Notes: generated by a model from the sequence alone, not told the origin. DNA of 64,000 nt from Clostridium_AD sp051278035 (GCF_051278035.1 NZ_JBNMNU010000003.1:1-64000), one strand, 5' to 3'; counted from the stretch's first letter, positions 1 through 10,016 are shown. Made by a program: numbers and translations.

Positions 1-1490
1 ATAGCTTGGAGTAGTTTATCTGTATTCTTTTCTTTTCCTATTATCCCTTGTTCTATAAGTTCCTCTCGGTAATTAAACAATGAATATACATCCGCAATAT
101 TTTTGATATATCCACTGCGTATAAGTTCCTTAATATACGCTTCCCCAAAACCTTTTATATCCATAGCATTTCGCCCAACAAAATTAATCATGTGTCTTTC
201 TAATTGCGCCAAACAACTAGGGTTAGTACATTTAATATCGGCCGTATCTTTTTCACGTACTGTTGGCGTCCCACATACCGGACAAATTCCAGGTATGTTA
301 AATCTATCCAATTTTCCAGTACGTTTTTCTTTCACTACAGACTTTACTTTAGGTATAATTTCTCCTGATTTATATACAACAATTATATCTCCAATTCTTA
401 TATCTAAATCATCGATAAAATCTTGGTTGTGAAGAATTGCTCTGGATACTGATGTTCCGCATAAACGAATTGGTTCGAATATTGCTGTAGGAGTAATTCT
501 TCCGGTTCTTCCTACTGATACTTCAATATCAATTAATTTTGTTTCTTTTTCTTCTGGAGGAAATTTATAGGCTACAGCCCATTTAGGTGCTTTCGAGGTG
601 TTTCCAAGGGCTTTTCTATCTTTAAGGTTATCAATTTTTATAACAACTCCATCAATATCGTACCCTAAGCTTCCCCTTTGCTCACCTATATATTGTATAG
701 CATTCCACACTTCATCAGCCGTTTTGCACTTTACATAATTCTCAATAACTTTTACTCCCTGCTTTTTTAACCATTCATAACTTTCGATATGAGACTTAAA
801 TTCAATTCCTTTGGCATCCTGAACATTAAAAATAAATAGAGATAGTCCTCTTTCCTTTATTATTTTACTATCCAACTGTCTGAGTGTTCCTGCAGCACAG
901 TTCCTTGGATTGGCAAATACCTTTTTTTCTAATAATTCTTGCTGTTCATTGACCTTATTAAAGGCTTCACTCGCCATATATACTTCACCACGAATTTCAA
1001 GGTAAGGAACAGGATCTTTAAGTTTTTTTACAACGTCTGCAATTACTTTAGCATTTTCGGTAACATCCTCACCTTGAATTATTCCATCCCCTCTAGTCAC
1101 AGCTACTGTTAATTTACCATCAACATAACGCAGGGACATTGATAAGCCATCTATTTTAAGTTCAACAACAAAGGTTGGATCATTAAGTTCTTCAATCATT
1201 TTATTTATATAAGAATACACATCTTCTTTTGAAAATACGTCTTGCAAACTGAGCATTGGGACATTATGTTTTACGAGTACTCCAGCTTTTCTTTTAGCGA
1301 CTCCCCCCACTGTTTGAGTTGGGGAATCTAAGGTGATAAGTTCTGGGCGTTCACTTTCTATTTCTTTAAGCGAAAGCATTAATGTGTCGTATTCATAATC
1401 TGTTATCTCTGAAATATCTTCGTTGTTATACCTATCACTGTGAAATTTAATTACCTTTTTAATTTCCTTAATTCTATCTTCTACCTTCAT
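1..1490 (-). CDS. ligA: NAD-dependent DNA ligase LigA (cut by the window edge)
   Basis: Seals nicks in DNA using NAD+ during replication and repair. The reading frame is open from the ATG at 1488-1490 to the window edge (496 codons), so the last part of the usual 660-670 residues is missing. The adenylation motif KIDG gives the catalytic lysine as K112. A four-cysteine zinc finger follows at about C403, C406, C421 and C426, then the beginning of the helix-hairpin-helix region; the rest of it and the BRCT domain lie outside. It lies just downstream of pcrA with a small hairpin between, the usual Firmicute pcrA-ligA order. The start matches the family N-terminus, although its ribosome binding site (GGAAGG) is rather far from the ATG. 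Confidence 0.95.
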   Translation of the reverse strand, partial: MKVEDRIKEIKKVIKFHSDRYNNEDISEITDYEYDTLMLSLKEIESERPELITLDSPTQTVGGVAKRKAGVLVKHNVPMLSLQDVFSKEDVYSYINKMIEELNDPTFVVELKIDGLSMSLRYVDGKLTVAVTRGDGIIQGEDVTENAKVIADVVKKLKDPVPYLEIRGEVYMASEAFNKVNEQQELLEKKVFANPRNCAAGTLRQLDSKIIKERGLSLFIFNVQDAKGIEFKSHIESYEWLKKQGVKVIENYVKCKTADEVWNAIQYIGEQRGSLGYDIDGVVIKIDNLKDRKALGNTSKAPKWAVAYKFPPEEKETKLIDIEVSVGRTGRITPTAIFEPIRLCGTSVSRAILHNQDFIDDLDIRIGDIIVVYKSGEIIPKVKSVVKEKRTGKLDRFNIPGICPVCGTPTVREKDTADIKCTNPSCLAQLERHMINFVGRNAMDIKGFGEAYIKELIRSGYIKNIADVYSLFNYREELIEQGIIGKEKNTDKLLQA

Positions 1491-1556
1491 ATAAATTAAT
1501 AGGCCTTCCAATAATTAGCCTTTCTCCTTTCCATTACAAATTTTCACTATACCAAA

Positions 1557-1588
1557 TAAAATAACTAGTGCATTCACTAGTTATTCTA
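1557..1588 (-). terminator. AT-rich hairpin between pcrA and ligA
   Basis: A perfect 10-bp inverted repeat (1561-1570 and 1575-1584) with a 4-base loop sits directly after the pcrA stop. On the minus strand it is followed by TTATTTT-like sequence. It may act as a weak terminator or a processing hairpin, since ligA starts 70 bases further on. Confidence 0.5.
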
Positions 1589-1599
1589 CCCAACATTGC

Positions 1600-3867
1600 C
1601 TATAACATTTCTATAGGTGCTTTATTTAATACCAATTTTTTAATTCCCATATTATCAAAAGCTATTGAAACTAATGCATCACCACTAGAATTTGAAATTG
1701 ACACAATGGTCCCTATTCCAAATTTACTATGCCTAACTTTTCTACCTACAGTAGCTGTGTTATTTATATCACCTTCGCTTTTCTGCCCTAAACTATTTTC
1801 TTGCGTAGTAACGGAAAGGTAATCATTTACATATGTTTTATTTTCTGTGCCAGGATGACTTAAAAGGCCATGAGGATTATACGCTGGTGCAGCCTTCGTT
1901 TTCTTTCTTCTTAATACCTCCACAGACCTATTATTAGCTCCCACAACAATTTCTTTTAAATTTGGAGAGATTTCACTTATAAAATCAGAAGGTTGATACC
2001 CGACAATTCTTCCAAACACCATTCTGCTCTCAGCTGAGCTTATATAAAGCTTCTCTTCCGCTCTTGTTATAGCAACATAACATAGACGCCTTGATTCTTC
2101 CATTTCAGTAGGGTTATTTATAGAAGACATACCTGGGAATAAGCCATTTTCCATACCTACCATAAATACTATCGGAAATTCTAACCCTTTGGCACTATGT
2201 ACCGTCATCATTCCCGCAGTCTCGGAGGTTTCATCTGGGTCATCAGTTGTTGAACCTAAACTAACTCCTTCTAGGAAAGTTAATAGTGATTTATCTTCTG
2301 AAGTTTTTTCAAATTCTACTGCATCTGATACTAACTCCTTTATATTTTGTACCCTGCTCTCATCCTCTGGTTCCTTGGATTTTTCTAAGTGTTTTAAATA
2401 TCCTGTATCATTTAAAATAGACTTAATAAGTTCAGACACAGGCACCTCTTCGTTTTTAGCCATAAAACTATTCATAATGCTAACAAACTTAGTTATAGAT
2501 GATATATTTCTAGTTGTAAGTGTTGGTATTGTATCCACATCTAAAACTGCACTATACAAACATTGGTCTATACTAGTTGCAAAATCTTGAACCTTCTCTA
2601 TAGTTGCATCACCTATATTTCTTTTAGGTACGTTTATAATCCTTTTTAAAGCAATATCATCAAGTGGATTATTAATAACTTTTAAATATGCCATTATATC
2701 TTTTATTTCTTTTCTATCGTAAAACTTCAATCCCCCTACTATTTTATAGGGAATTAAATTTTTCCTGAAACTTTCCTCAAAAATACGAGATTGGGAGTTC
2801 ATCCTATATAAGATTGCAAAATCCTTATAGCTTCTATTTTCTTCTTTCATAATCGTTTTAATCTGATTTGCCACAAAATTGGCTTCGTCTCTATCTGAAA
2901 AAGCTCTATATAGATTTATTTTTTCTCCAAGATCTTTTTCAGTCCTTAGGGCTTTATCTTTTCTCTGGGAATTGTTTTTTATGACTTCATTAGCTGCCAT
3001 AAGTATATTTCCTTTGGATCTATAATTTTGCTCAAGCTTAACCACCTTTGCCGTTGGATAATCCTGTTCAAAATCTAAGATATTAGTAACATCCGCTCCT
3101 CTCCAGGCATAGATGCACTGGTCATCATCCCCCACTACACATATATTTTCATTTTTATCTACTAATAACTTTACGAGCTCATATTGTGCTTTATTAGTAT
3201 CTTGGTATTCATCCACCATAATATACTTGAATTTAGAGTGATAGAAGTCCAAAACCTCTTTATTATTTTTAAGAAGTTCTACTGCTTTAAAAATTAAATC
3301 ATCAAAATCGAGCGCATTATTAGCTTTTATCTTTTTTTGATAAAGAAGATAAACATCAGCGACTTTATTTTTTCTGAAATCATGTTCGTTTTCTTTTTTA
3401 TATCTCTCTGGAGAAATAAGTTCATTTTTAGCATTTGATATCTTATTTAAAATTTCTGAATCTGTTAAATCTTTTTCATTTATATTAAGTTCCTTTGTAC
3501 ACTGTTTAACCAAACTTTTTTGATCATAGCTATCATAAATAGTAAAATTTTTATTATATCCTAGTTTATCTATCTCACGCCTAAGAATTCTAACACAACT
3601 AGAATGAAAGGTAGAAATCCACATATTATCTGCTATATTTCCTACAAGCGAACGTACCCTATCCTTCATTTCACCAGCTGCTTTATTAGTAAAAGTTATA
3701 GCTAAAATTTGCGATGGATATATATTTAAATCTTGTATCATATGAGTAATTCTATAAGTTAAAACTCTGGTTTTTCCAGATCCTGCACCGGCTAGTATTA
3801 AAAGCGGTCCCTCAACTGTTATTGCAGCCTCGCATTGCTCTTTATTTAACAAACTTTGTAAATCCAT
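1600..3867 (-). CDS. pcrA: ATP-dependent DNA helicase PcrA (UvrD/Rep family)
   Basis: Superfamily 1A 3'-5' helicase used in repair, plasmid replication and removal of obstacles from DNA. Of its 755 residues, GAGSGKT (27-33) is the Walker A motif, DEYQD (219-223) is Walker B, GDDDQ (246-250) is motif III, and the QNYRS motif follows near 290. Length and motif order match Bacillus and Clostridium PcrA, including the longer C-terminal tail that ends in a Tudor-like RNA polymerase-binding region. It is followed by ligA. Nothing is missing from the catalytic core. Confidence 0.97.
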   Translation of the reverse strand: MDLQSLLNKEQCEAAITVEGPLLILAGAGSGKTRVLTYRITHMIQDLNIYPSQILAITFTNKAAGEMKDRVRSLVGNIADNMWISTFHSSCVRILRREIDKLGYNKNFTIYDSYDQKSLVKQCTKELNINEKDLTDSEILNKISNAKNELISPERYKKENEHDFRKNKVADVYLLYQKKIKANNALDFDDLIFKAVELLKNNKEVLDFYHSKFKYIMVDEYQDTNKAQYELVKLLVDKNENICVVGDDDQCIYAWRGADVTNILDFEQDYPTAKVVKLEQNYRSKGNILMAANEVIKNNSQRKDKALRTEKDLGEKINLYRAFSDRDEANFVANQIKTIMKEENRSYKDFAILYRMNSQSRIFEESFRKNLIPYKIVGGLKFYDRKEIKDIMAYLKVINNPLDDIALKRIINVPKRNIGDATIEKVQDFATSIDQCLYSAVLDVDTIPTLTTRNISSITKFVSIMNSFMAKNEEVPVSELIKSILNDTGYLKHLEKSKEPEDESRVQNIKELVSDAVEFEKTSEDKSLLTFLEGVSLGSTTDDPDETSETAGMMTVHSAKGLEFPIVFMVGMENGLFPGMSSINNPTEMEESRRLCYVAITRAEEKLYISSAESRMVFGRIVGYQPSDFISEISPNLKEIVVGANNRSVEVLRRKKTKAAPAYNPHGLLSHPGTENKTYVNDYLSVTTQENSLGQKSEGDINNTATVGRKVRHSKFGIGTIVSISNSSGDALVSIAFDNMGIKKLVLNKAPIEML

Positions 3868-3976
3868 GAAACCACTCCTTATATATTATAGTAATACTAA
3901 CTACATTTAGCATTACTACTATTTAACTACAAACATACCTATAATTATATCACAAATTTTGAGAACTTAAACAATT

Positions 3977-4058
3977 TATAAAAAAGAGACAGTTAATTTA
4001 TGCCCACTCGCTTAATAATAGTTAAGTTGAGTGAATATATGTTAACAGTCTCTTTTTA
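3977..4058 (-). terminator. Long hairpin terminator after the TrpR-like gene
   Basis: Two roughly 35-base arms pair imperfectly around a centre near 4017. The outer part matches over AAAAAGAGAC and its complement, and a U-tract follows on the minus strand. It lies just after the stop at 4100 and before pcrA. The 232-base gap between the genes holds nothing else recognisable. Confidence 0.7.
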
Positions 4059-4099
4059 TCACAATTTGTAATCATATGATAATAAATATATTATTTGAT

Positions 4100-4396
4100 C
4101 TACTTCAAACGTCCTAATATAAGCTTATATCCATCACTACCATAATTAAGTGATCTGTTTATCCTACTTATAGTGGCCGTACTAGCCCCAGTAGTACTTG
4201 CTATGTCCAAGTATGTCCTTTTTTCTGCTAGCATCTTTGCAACTTGTAATCTTTGTTCAAATGCTTTAATTTCATTTATAGTACATATATCCTCAAAAAA
4301 CCTATAGCACTCTTCTTTTGTTTGAAGACTTAAGATTCCCTCAAAAAGAAAATCCATATCCTTACTTTGTAGTTTAGACCTATATTCACTCATCAT
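4100..4396 (-). CDS. YerC/YecD family TrpR-related DNA-binding protein
   Basis: A 98-residue protein of the TrpR-like fold. The C-terminal half carries a helix-turn-helix (LDIASTTGASTATISRINRS, about 63-82), which resembles the Trp repressor reading head. Relatives in Firmicutes are conserved, but their targets are largely unknown. The gene stands alone, bounded by hairpin terminators on both sides. Two adjacent ATG codons at the start follow a weak AGAGGTG ribosome binding site, so the first residue is uncertain by one. Confidence 0.85.
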   Translation of the reverse strand: MMSEYRSKLQSKDMDFLFEGILSLQTKEECYRFFEDICTINEIKAFEQRLQVAKMLAEKRTYLDIASTTGASTATISRINRSLNYGSDGYKLILGRLK

Positions 4397-4485
4397 CTTT
4401 CACCTCTAATAACATAGATTACTTTATACAATTTTATCATTTATATTACCTTTATACCATTAGAATTTAAATAAATAAAAAAAAT

Positions 4486-4515
4486 GCAGTTTATTAAATT
4501 TTTTTAAATAAACTG
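4486..4515 (-). terminator. Terminator after secG
   Basis: A GCAGTTTATT stem with its complement, a short A/T loop and a long U-rich tail on the minus strand follow the secG stop at 4562. Confidence 0.75.
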
Positions 4516-4561
4516 CGGTGTATTTTAAAATATCTATTTTATTATGAGTTAGATAATTATA

Positions 4562-4801
4562 TTATTTAATTAAATTTAACATCACTGTAGTTATACCAAA
4601 AAATACTGCTGCAACTGTTGTAACTTTTACCATTACAGATTCCAATGTTTTTGTTTTGTTTTTCGAGAAATGAGATTCAGAAGCTCCGCCGCCTCCTCCT
4701 ACAAGGCCACTTAAGCCATCTGATTTACTTGGTTGCATCATAACTGATACAATTATAACAATTGAAGATAAAACCTCTAAAACCATTAAAAAATTATGCA
4801 T
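4562..4801 (-). CDS. secG: Preprotein translocase subunit SecG
   Basis: A 79-residue accessory subunit of the SecYEG protein-export channel. It has two hydrophobic segments (about 3-21 and 55-76) separated by the glycine-rich loop typical of SecG (GLVGGGGGASESHF). A strong GGGGGG-type ribosome binding site lies before the ATG. It lies downstream of eno, as in many clostridia, but the usual rnr and smpB neighbours do not follow; a terminator and the TrpR-like gene do. Confidence 0.92.
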   Translation of the reverse strand: MHNFLMVLEVLSSIVIIVSVMMQPSKSDGLSGLVGGGGGASESHFSKNKTKTLESVMVKVTTVAAVFFGITTVMLNLIK

Positions 4802-4878
4802 ATGTACACCCCCTATTTATTCAATTAAGTTTAACACAATTTCACTAAGAATTCCATAGTACTACAAATATAATATAA

Positions 4879-4904
4879 GAGTATAGTCTATGGAAACTAT
4901 ACCC
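4879..4904 (-). terminator. Possible eno terminator
   Basis: A 9-base stem (4879-4887 with 4896-4904) is followed on the minus strand by TTATATT. It is weak, so read-through into secG is possible. Confidence 0.45.
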
Positions 4905-4917
4905 TTAATAAAACTCA

Positions 4918-6213
4918 CTATTTGTTGATGTTATAAAATGCTTTCATGCCTCTATATTCAGCTGCTTCCTCTAATTCTTCTTCTATTCTTAATAGCTGGT
5001 TATATTTAGCAACTCTTTCTCCTCTAGCTGGAGCACCAGTTTTAATTTGTCCTGCATTCACAGCTACAACGAGGTCTGCTATAAATGAATCTTCAGTTTC
5101 TCCTGATCTATGCGAAACTACTGCAGTAAATCCAGCTCTCTCAGCCATTTCTATAGCATTTAATGTTTCAGTTATTGTACCTATTTGGTTTAATTTTATA
5201 AGAATTGAATTTGCAACTTTCTTCTCAAGTCCCATTTTTAATCTGTTAGTGTTTGTTACAAATAAGTCATCTCCAACTAATTGAACTCTATCTCCAATTT
5301 TATCAGTTAAGTATTTCCAACCATCCCAATCTTCTTCAGCCATTCCATCTTCAATAGATATAATTGGATATTTGTTTACTAGTTCTACATAGTAATCGGC
5401 CATTTGCTCTGGAGTTAATTTTCTTCCTTCAGAAGCTAAATTATATTTTCCATCTTCAAAGAATTCAGAAGCTGCCGGGTCAAGAGCTATAAACATATCT
5501 TTTCCTGGAGCATATCCCGCTTTTTCTATCGCTTCCACTATAATTTTTATAGCTTCTTCGTTTGATGATAAATCTGGAGCAAATCCACCCTCATCACCAA
5601 CACCAGTTGATAACCCTTTAACTTTTAATAATGATTTTAATGAATGATAAACTTCTGCACTCATTTGTAGCGCTTGGCTAAAAGAAGTTGCTCCCACTGG
5701 CATAACCATAAACTCTTGTAAGTCTACATTATTATCAGCATGACTTCCACCATTTATAATATTCATCATTGGAACTGGTAGAACCTTAGCATTCACTCCA
5801 CCAATGTATTGGTATAATCCAAGTCCTAATGATTCTGCAGCCGCTCTAGCGCAAGCTAGTGATACTCCAAGCATTGCATTAGCTCCAAGTTTACCCTTGT
5901 TGTCTGTTCCATCAAGAGCTATCATTGCTTTATCTATAGCTACTTGATCATATACATTCATTCCAATTATTTCATCAGCTATTTCATTGTTTACATTATC
6001 AACAGCTTTTAAAACACCTTTTCCATTATATATATCTTTGTCTCCATCTCTAAGTTCAACTGCTTCAAATATACCAGTAGATGCACCTGATGGCACTGAT
6101 GCTCTTGTCATTGTACCATCTTCTAGTGTAACTTCAACCTCAATAGTTGGGAATGCTCTCGAATCCAATATTTGTCTTGCAAATACATCAATAATTTCAA
6201 TATAATTTTTCAT
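4918..6213 (-). CDS. eno: Enolase
   Basis: Converts 2-phosphoglycerate to phosphoenolpyruvate in lower glycolysis; cytoplasmic, magnesium dependent. The 431 residues match the bacterial enolase length. The catalytic glutamate region GVGDEGGFAPDL and the signature ILIKLNQIGTITET with the catalytic lysine are present, as is the SHRSGETED substrate loop. A good GGAGG site precedes the ATG. It is the last glycolytic gene of the cluster, 61 bases after gpmI. Confidence 0.98.
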   Translation of the reverse strand: MKNYIEIIDVFARQILDSRAFPTIEVEVTLEDGTMTRASVPSGASTGIFEAVELRDGDKDIYNGKGVLKAVDNVNNEIADEIIGMNVYDQVAIDKAMIALDGTDNKGKLGANAMLGVSLACARAAAESLGLGLYQYIGGVNAKVLPVPMMNIINGGSHADNNVDLQEFMVMPVGATSFSQALQMSAEVYHSLKSLLKVKGLSTGVGDEGGFAPDLSSNEEAIKIIVEAIEKAGYAPGKDMFIALDPAASEFFEDGKYNLASEGRKLTPEQMADYYVELVNKYPIISIEDGMAEEDWDGWKYLTDKIGDRVQLVGDDLFVTNTNRLKMGLEKKVANSILIKLNQIGTITETLNAIEMAERAGFTAVVSHRSGETEDSFIADLVVAVNAGQIKTGAPARGERVAKYNQLLRIEEELEEAAEYRGMKAFYNINK

Positions 6214-6274
6214 AACTTCATACCTCCAAATTTTTTTTCTTTGTTATTATTTCCTAAGTTAAATTAAAATAACC

Positions 6275-7819
6275 CTATTTGTGTAAACTTTGTGTTATTA
6301 GTGATTGCCCTGTCATTTCCTTAGGTGCAGGAACCTCCATAGCATCTAGAATAGTTGGAGCAATATCGGCTAATATGCCAGTTTCCTTTAGTCCTTTACC
6401 ATGGTTTGAAACATACGTAAATGGCACTAAATTCGTAGTATGTGCTGTCATAGGTTTGCCTGAGGAAAAGTCGATCATCTGCTCCGCGTTACCATGGTCT
6501 GCAGTTATAAATACAGTTCCATCCTTGCCTAGAACACTTTCAACAATTTTCCCAAGACATTCATCTACTGTTTCTATAGCCTTTTTAGCCGCTTCAAAAA
6601 CTCCTGTATGTCCTACCATATCTGGATTAGCATAGTTAAGTATGATCATGTCATATTCATCTAAGTCAAGCCTTTGCAATAACTCTTCAGTAACTAAATA
6701 TGCACTCATTTCAGGTTGCATATCATAGGTGGCTACTTTAGGTGATGGTATAAGAGCTCTATCTTCATTAGTATTTGGAGCCTCAACACCACCATTGAAA
6801 AAGAAAGTCACATGAGCATATTTTTCAGTTTCAGCTATCCTTAACTGTTTTTTGCCTATGCTACTAACGTATTCCCCTAGCGTATTTTTATATTTATCTG
6901 ATGTATATGCTACAGTTACATCTTCCATTGTTACATCATATTGTGTCATGCACACATAATTTAAGTTTAGTGCTTCTCTTTCAAACCCAAGAAATTCTCT
7001 ATCATTTATTGCACGAGTTATTTCTCTTGCTCTATCTGGTCTAAAATTAAAGAATATTACACTATCCTTATTTTTTATAGCTGCCACAGGCTTACCATTT
7101 TCCATAATAACAGTTGGAAGAACAAATTCATCCGTCTTGTTATCGTGGTAAGCACTTTTAACTGCTTCTATTGCTGATGAATTCTCTTCACCCTTAGATA
7201 AGACAATAGCATTATAAGCAAGTTCTACCCTCTCCCATCTCTTGTCTCTATCCATAGCATAGTATCTACCAGACACAGTAGCAATTTTACCTATCCCTAT
7301 TTCATTCATATATTCTTCAAGTTCTGATATATAATTTAGTGCTGAACCCGGTTGAACATCTCTTCCATCCAAAAAAGCATGAACATAAACATTCTTAGCG
7401 CCTTTATCCTTAGCAAGCTTTATAAGTGCCTTTAAATGATCAATATGAGAGTGAACCCCTCCATCAGATAATAATCCTAAAAGATGAATCGAAGAATTTG
7501 ACTCTATAGCTTTATCTATAGCCTCAGTAAAAACAGTATTTTTGAAGAAGTTTCCTTCAGCAATTTCTTTTGTTATCCTTGTAAGCTCTTGATATATAAC
7601 TCTACCAGCACCTATGTTTAAATGACCAACTTCTGAATTTCCCATTTGACCTTCTGGTAGTCCTACGTCAAGTCCACTTGCTCTTAATTTTGTGCTTGGA
7701 TATTTTTTTATTATACTGTCATAGTTGGGTTTATTTGCTGCAATCACTGCATTCCCATCTATATTATTTGACATTCCAAATCCATCTAAAATCATTAACA
7801 TTACTGGTTTCTTTTGCAT
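6275..7819 (-). CDS. gpmI: 2,3-bisphosphoglycerate-independent phosphoglycerate mutase
   Basis: Interconverts 3- and 2-phosphoglycerate using manganese and a phosphoserine intermediate; the BPG-independent form is usual in spore formers. I chose the ATG at 7819 rather than one six codons upstream because GGGAGG lies between them, at proper spacing. That gives 514 residues and puts the catalytic serine at S62 in QMGNSEVGHLNIGAGR, the expected place. The metal-binding motifs ILDGFG and TADHGNAE are intact. It lies between tpiA and eno. Confidence 0.96.
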   Translation of the reverse strand: MQKKPVMLMILDGFGMSNNIDGNAVIAANKPNYDSIIKKYPSTKLRASGLDVGLPEGQMGNSEVGHLNIGAGRVIYQELTRITKEIAEGNFFKNTVFTEAIDKAIESNSSIHLLGLLSDGGVHSHIDHLKALIKLAKDKGAKNVYVHAFLDGRDVQPGSALNYISELEEYMNEIGIGKIATVSGRYYAMDRDKRWERVELAYNAIVLSKGEENSSAIEAVKSAYHDNKTDEFVLPTVIMENGKPVAAIKNKDSVIFFNFRPDRAREITRAINDREFLGFEREALNLNYVCMTQYDVTMEDVTVAYTSDKYKNTLGEYVSSIGKKQLRIAETEKYAHVTFFFNGGVEAPNTNEDRALIPSPKVATYDMQPEMSAYLVTEELLQRLDLDEYDMIILNYANPDMVGHTGVFEAAKKAIETVDECLGKIVESVLGKDGTVFITADHGNAEQMIDFSSGKPMTAHTTNLVPFTYVSNHGKGLKETGILADIAPTILDAMEVPAPKEMTGQSLITQSLHK

Positions 7820-7885
7820 TTTTGTCCTCCCACCCATTGTTCCTTATAAACATTACATATAGCTATCTATCCATATGTTATAAAC

Positions 7886-7920
7886 AACCCACACCAGCGG
7901 GTTAACCCACTATTGTGGGT
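7886..7920 (-). other. Two adjacent small hairpins between tpiA and gpmI
   Basis: An AACCC...GGGTT stem (7886-7903) and an ACCCAC-TATT-GTGGGT stem (7905-7920) sit side by side. AACCCAC is repeated, so the two could also pair in alternative ways. There is no U-tract, so this is probably an mRNA-stability or processing structure rather than a terminator. Confidence 0.4.
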
Positions 7921-7955
7921 CCACTCTCTAATGTAGGTCGGTTTACTAAAATTTT

Positions 7956-8702
7956 TTAATAGTTTACTATACCTGCAAAATCTTCTGCTTTGAGGCTAGC
8001 TCCTCCAATTAATCCACCATCAATATCTGATTTACCCATTTGTTCACTTATAGTTGATGGTTTAACTGAACCGCCATATTGAATTCTAAGTTTTTTTGAT
8101 ACATCTGTACCAAACATAGCTCCAACTACTCTTCTAATAAAACCAATTGTTTCATTAGCCTGATCTGCAGTTGCAGTTTTACCAGTACCTATAGCCCAAA
8201 TTGGTTCATAAGCCATAACTAAGTTTTCTACTTGTAGTTTTGTAAGTCCATCTAAATCTAATTTTATTTGATTTTCAAGCACTCTTTCTGTAATATTTCC
8301 TTCTCTGTCTTTAAGAGTTTCTCCTATGCAAAGGATCGGTGCTATATTATGATTATAAGCAGCCTTAAGCTTTTTATTTACACTTGCATCAGTCTCATTG
8401 AAATACTGTCTTCTTTCACTATGTCCTATTATAACATAATCAACGCCCATGTCTTTTAGCATCCCTGGTGAAACTTCACCTGTAAAAGCTCCGCTTTCTT
8501 CGTAATGCATGTTTTGAGCTCCTACTTTTATATTTGTTCCCTTAGCTGCTTTTATTACTGCATCTAAACATAAAAATGTAGGACAAACAACAACATCACA
8601 TGTTGCATCTTTAACAAGCGGCTTTATTCCTTCCATTAAACTTATAGCATCAGCTACAGTTTTGTTCATTTTCCAATTTCCTGCAATTATACCTTTTCTC
8701 AT
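7956..8702 (-). CDS. tpiA: Triosephosphate isomerase
   Basis: Interconverts dihydroxyacetone phosphate and glyceraldehyde 3-phosphate. The ATG at 8702 is preferred to one five codons upstream because GGGAGGGG lies immediately before it. The resulting 248 residues match the family. Catalytic H94 (IIGHSERR) and E166 (AYEPIWAIGTGK) are present, with the phosphate-binding glycines near the C-terminus (GGLIGGAS). It follows pgk by 31 bases and is read in the same direction. Confidence 0.97.
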   Translation of the reverse strand: MRKGIIAGNWKMNKTVADAISLMEGIKPLVKDATCDVVVCPTFLCLDAVIKAAKGTNIKVGAQNMHYEESGAFTGEVSPGMLKDMGVDYVIIGHSERRQYFNETDASVNKKLKAAYNHNIAPILCIGETLKDREGNITERVLENQIKLDLDGLTKLQVENLVMAYEPIWAIGTGKTATADQANETIGFIRRVVGAMFGTDVSKKLRIQYGGSVKPSTISEQMGKSDIDGGLIGGASLKAEDFAGIVNY

Positions 8703-8720
8703 TGTAACCCCTCCCAATAT

Positions 8721-8742
8721 TATATTTATTTATTTATTTATT
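8721..8742 (-). repeat. Four-base microsatellite at the pgk stop
   Basis: About five copies of an ATTT unit cover the pgk stop codon and the leader of tpiA. A slip would change only the spacing to tpiA or the last residue or two of Pgk. Confidence 0.6.
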
Positions 8743-9930
8743 TGTAAGTGCTTCAATTCCTGGTAGAAGTTTACCTTCTAAGAATTCAAGGGATGCTCCA
8801 CCACCTGTAGATACATGAGTCATCTTTTCTCCAAATCCTAGTTGATTAACAGCAGCTGCGCTATCTCCACCACCGATTACAGTAGTTCCATCGACTTTTG
8901 ACATAGCCTCCGCTACAGAAGTAGTACCCTTCGCAAAATTAACGAATTCAAATACTCCCATTGGTCCATTCCAAACGATAGTTTTAGCTATACTTATAGC
9001 ACCTTTAAATATTTCAGAAGTCTTTGGTCCAATATCAAGTCCCATATACCCATCTGGAATATTTTGATCTTTAGTAGTTATTGGCTCTGCCTCAGATGAA
9101 AATCTATCTGCTACAATATGATCCACTGGTATTAAAAATTTAACGCCCTTTGCCTCTGCTCTTTGCATCATATCTTTAGCATATTCTACCTTGTCTTCTT
9201 CAACTAGTGAACTTCCTATAGAGTAACCACCGGCCTTTAAGAATGTATAAGCCATTCCTCCACCAATAATTAAAGTATCTACTTTTTCAAGTAAATTAGC
9301 AATAACATCTATTTTGTCTGAAACCTTAGCTCCACCTAAAATTGCAACGAATGGTCTAACAGGATGATCTACTGCTTCACCTAAGAATTTTAATTCCTTT
9401 TGAATTAAATATCCACATACTGAAGTCTCAATAAACTGCGTTACTCCAACTGTAGAGCAATGAGCTCTATGAGCTGATCCAAATGCATCATTTACAAATA
9501 TATCTGCAAGGGACGCTAACTCTTTAGAGAATTTTTCACTATTTTTAGTTTCTTCACTTCTATATCTTGTATTTTCTAATAGTAAAACATCTCCGTCTTT
9601 CATTTTTGATACGGATGATTTAACACTATCACTTACTACATTTGGATCTGCGGCAAAAACTACTTCTTTCCCTAACATTTTAGTTAATTTCTTAGCAACT
9701 GGCGCTAGTGAAAGCTCAGCTTTTGCCTCTCCACCTGGTTTTCCAAGGTGTGAACATAAAATGATTTTTGCACCATGATTAACTAAATAGTTTATGGTAG
9801 GCATTGCACCTACTAGCCTATTTACATCTGTAATTTCCCCATCTTTTAATGGCACATTAAAATCACATCTCACTAAAACCTTTTTGCCTTTAACCTCGAT
9901 ATCTTCTATTGTTTTTTTATTTAATTGCAT
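8734..9930 (-). CDS. pgk: Phosphoglycerate kinase
   Basis: Makes ATP from 1,3-bisphosphoglycerate. The second of two in-frame ATG codons (9930) is favoured because the first nearly touches the GAGAGGAG ribosome binding site. This gives 398 residues, as usual. The N-terminal RCDFNVPL motif, the basic-patch motif SHLGKP and the C-terminal nucleotide-binding GGGDSAAAVNQLG are all visible. A terminator stands between gap and this gene, so it may also have its own promoter or depend on read-through. Confidence 0.97.
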   Translation of the reverse strand: MQLNKKTIEDIEVKGKKVLVRCDFNVPLKDGEITDVNRLVGAMPTINYLVNHGAKIILCSHLGKPGGEAKAELSLAPVAKKLTKMLGKEVVFAADPNVVSDSVKSSVSKMKDGDVLLLENTRYRSEETKNSEKFSKELASLADIFVNDAFGSAHRAHCSTVGVTQFIETSVCGYLIQKELKFLGEAVDHPVRPFVAILGGAKVSDKIDVIANLLEKVDTLIIGGGMAYTFLKAGGYSIGSSLVEEDKVEYAKDMMQRAEAKGVKFLIPVDHIVADRFSSEAEPITTKDQNIPDGYMGLDIGPKTSEIFKGAISIAKTIVWNGPMGVFEFVNFAKGTTSVAEAMSKVDGTTVIGGGDSAAAVNQLGFGEKMTHVSTGGGASLEFLEGKLLPGIEALTNK

Positions 9931-10016
9931 ACACATTCTCCTCTCATATGTTTTATGATATAAAACGGTTTACGCTTATAATAATATTATACTAAATCCG
10001 AGAAATTCTAGTGGTA

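Noticed and set aside
2189..2590. Open frame of 133 codons on the plus strand
   Set aside because: Fully inside pcrA on the opposite strand, no ribosome binding site, composition of a shadow frame.
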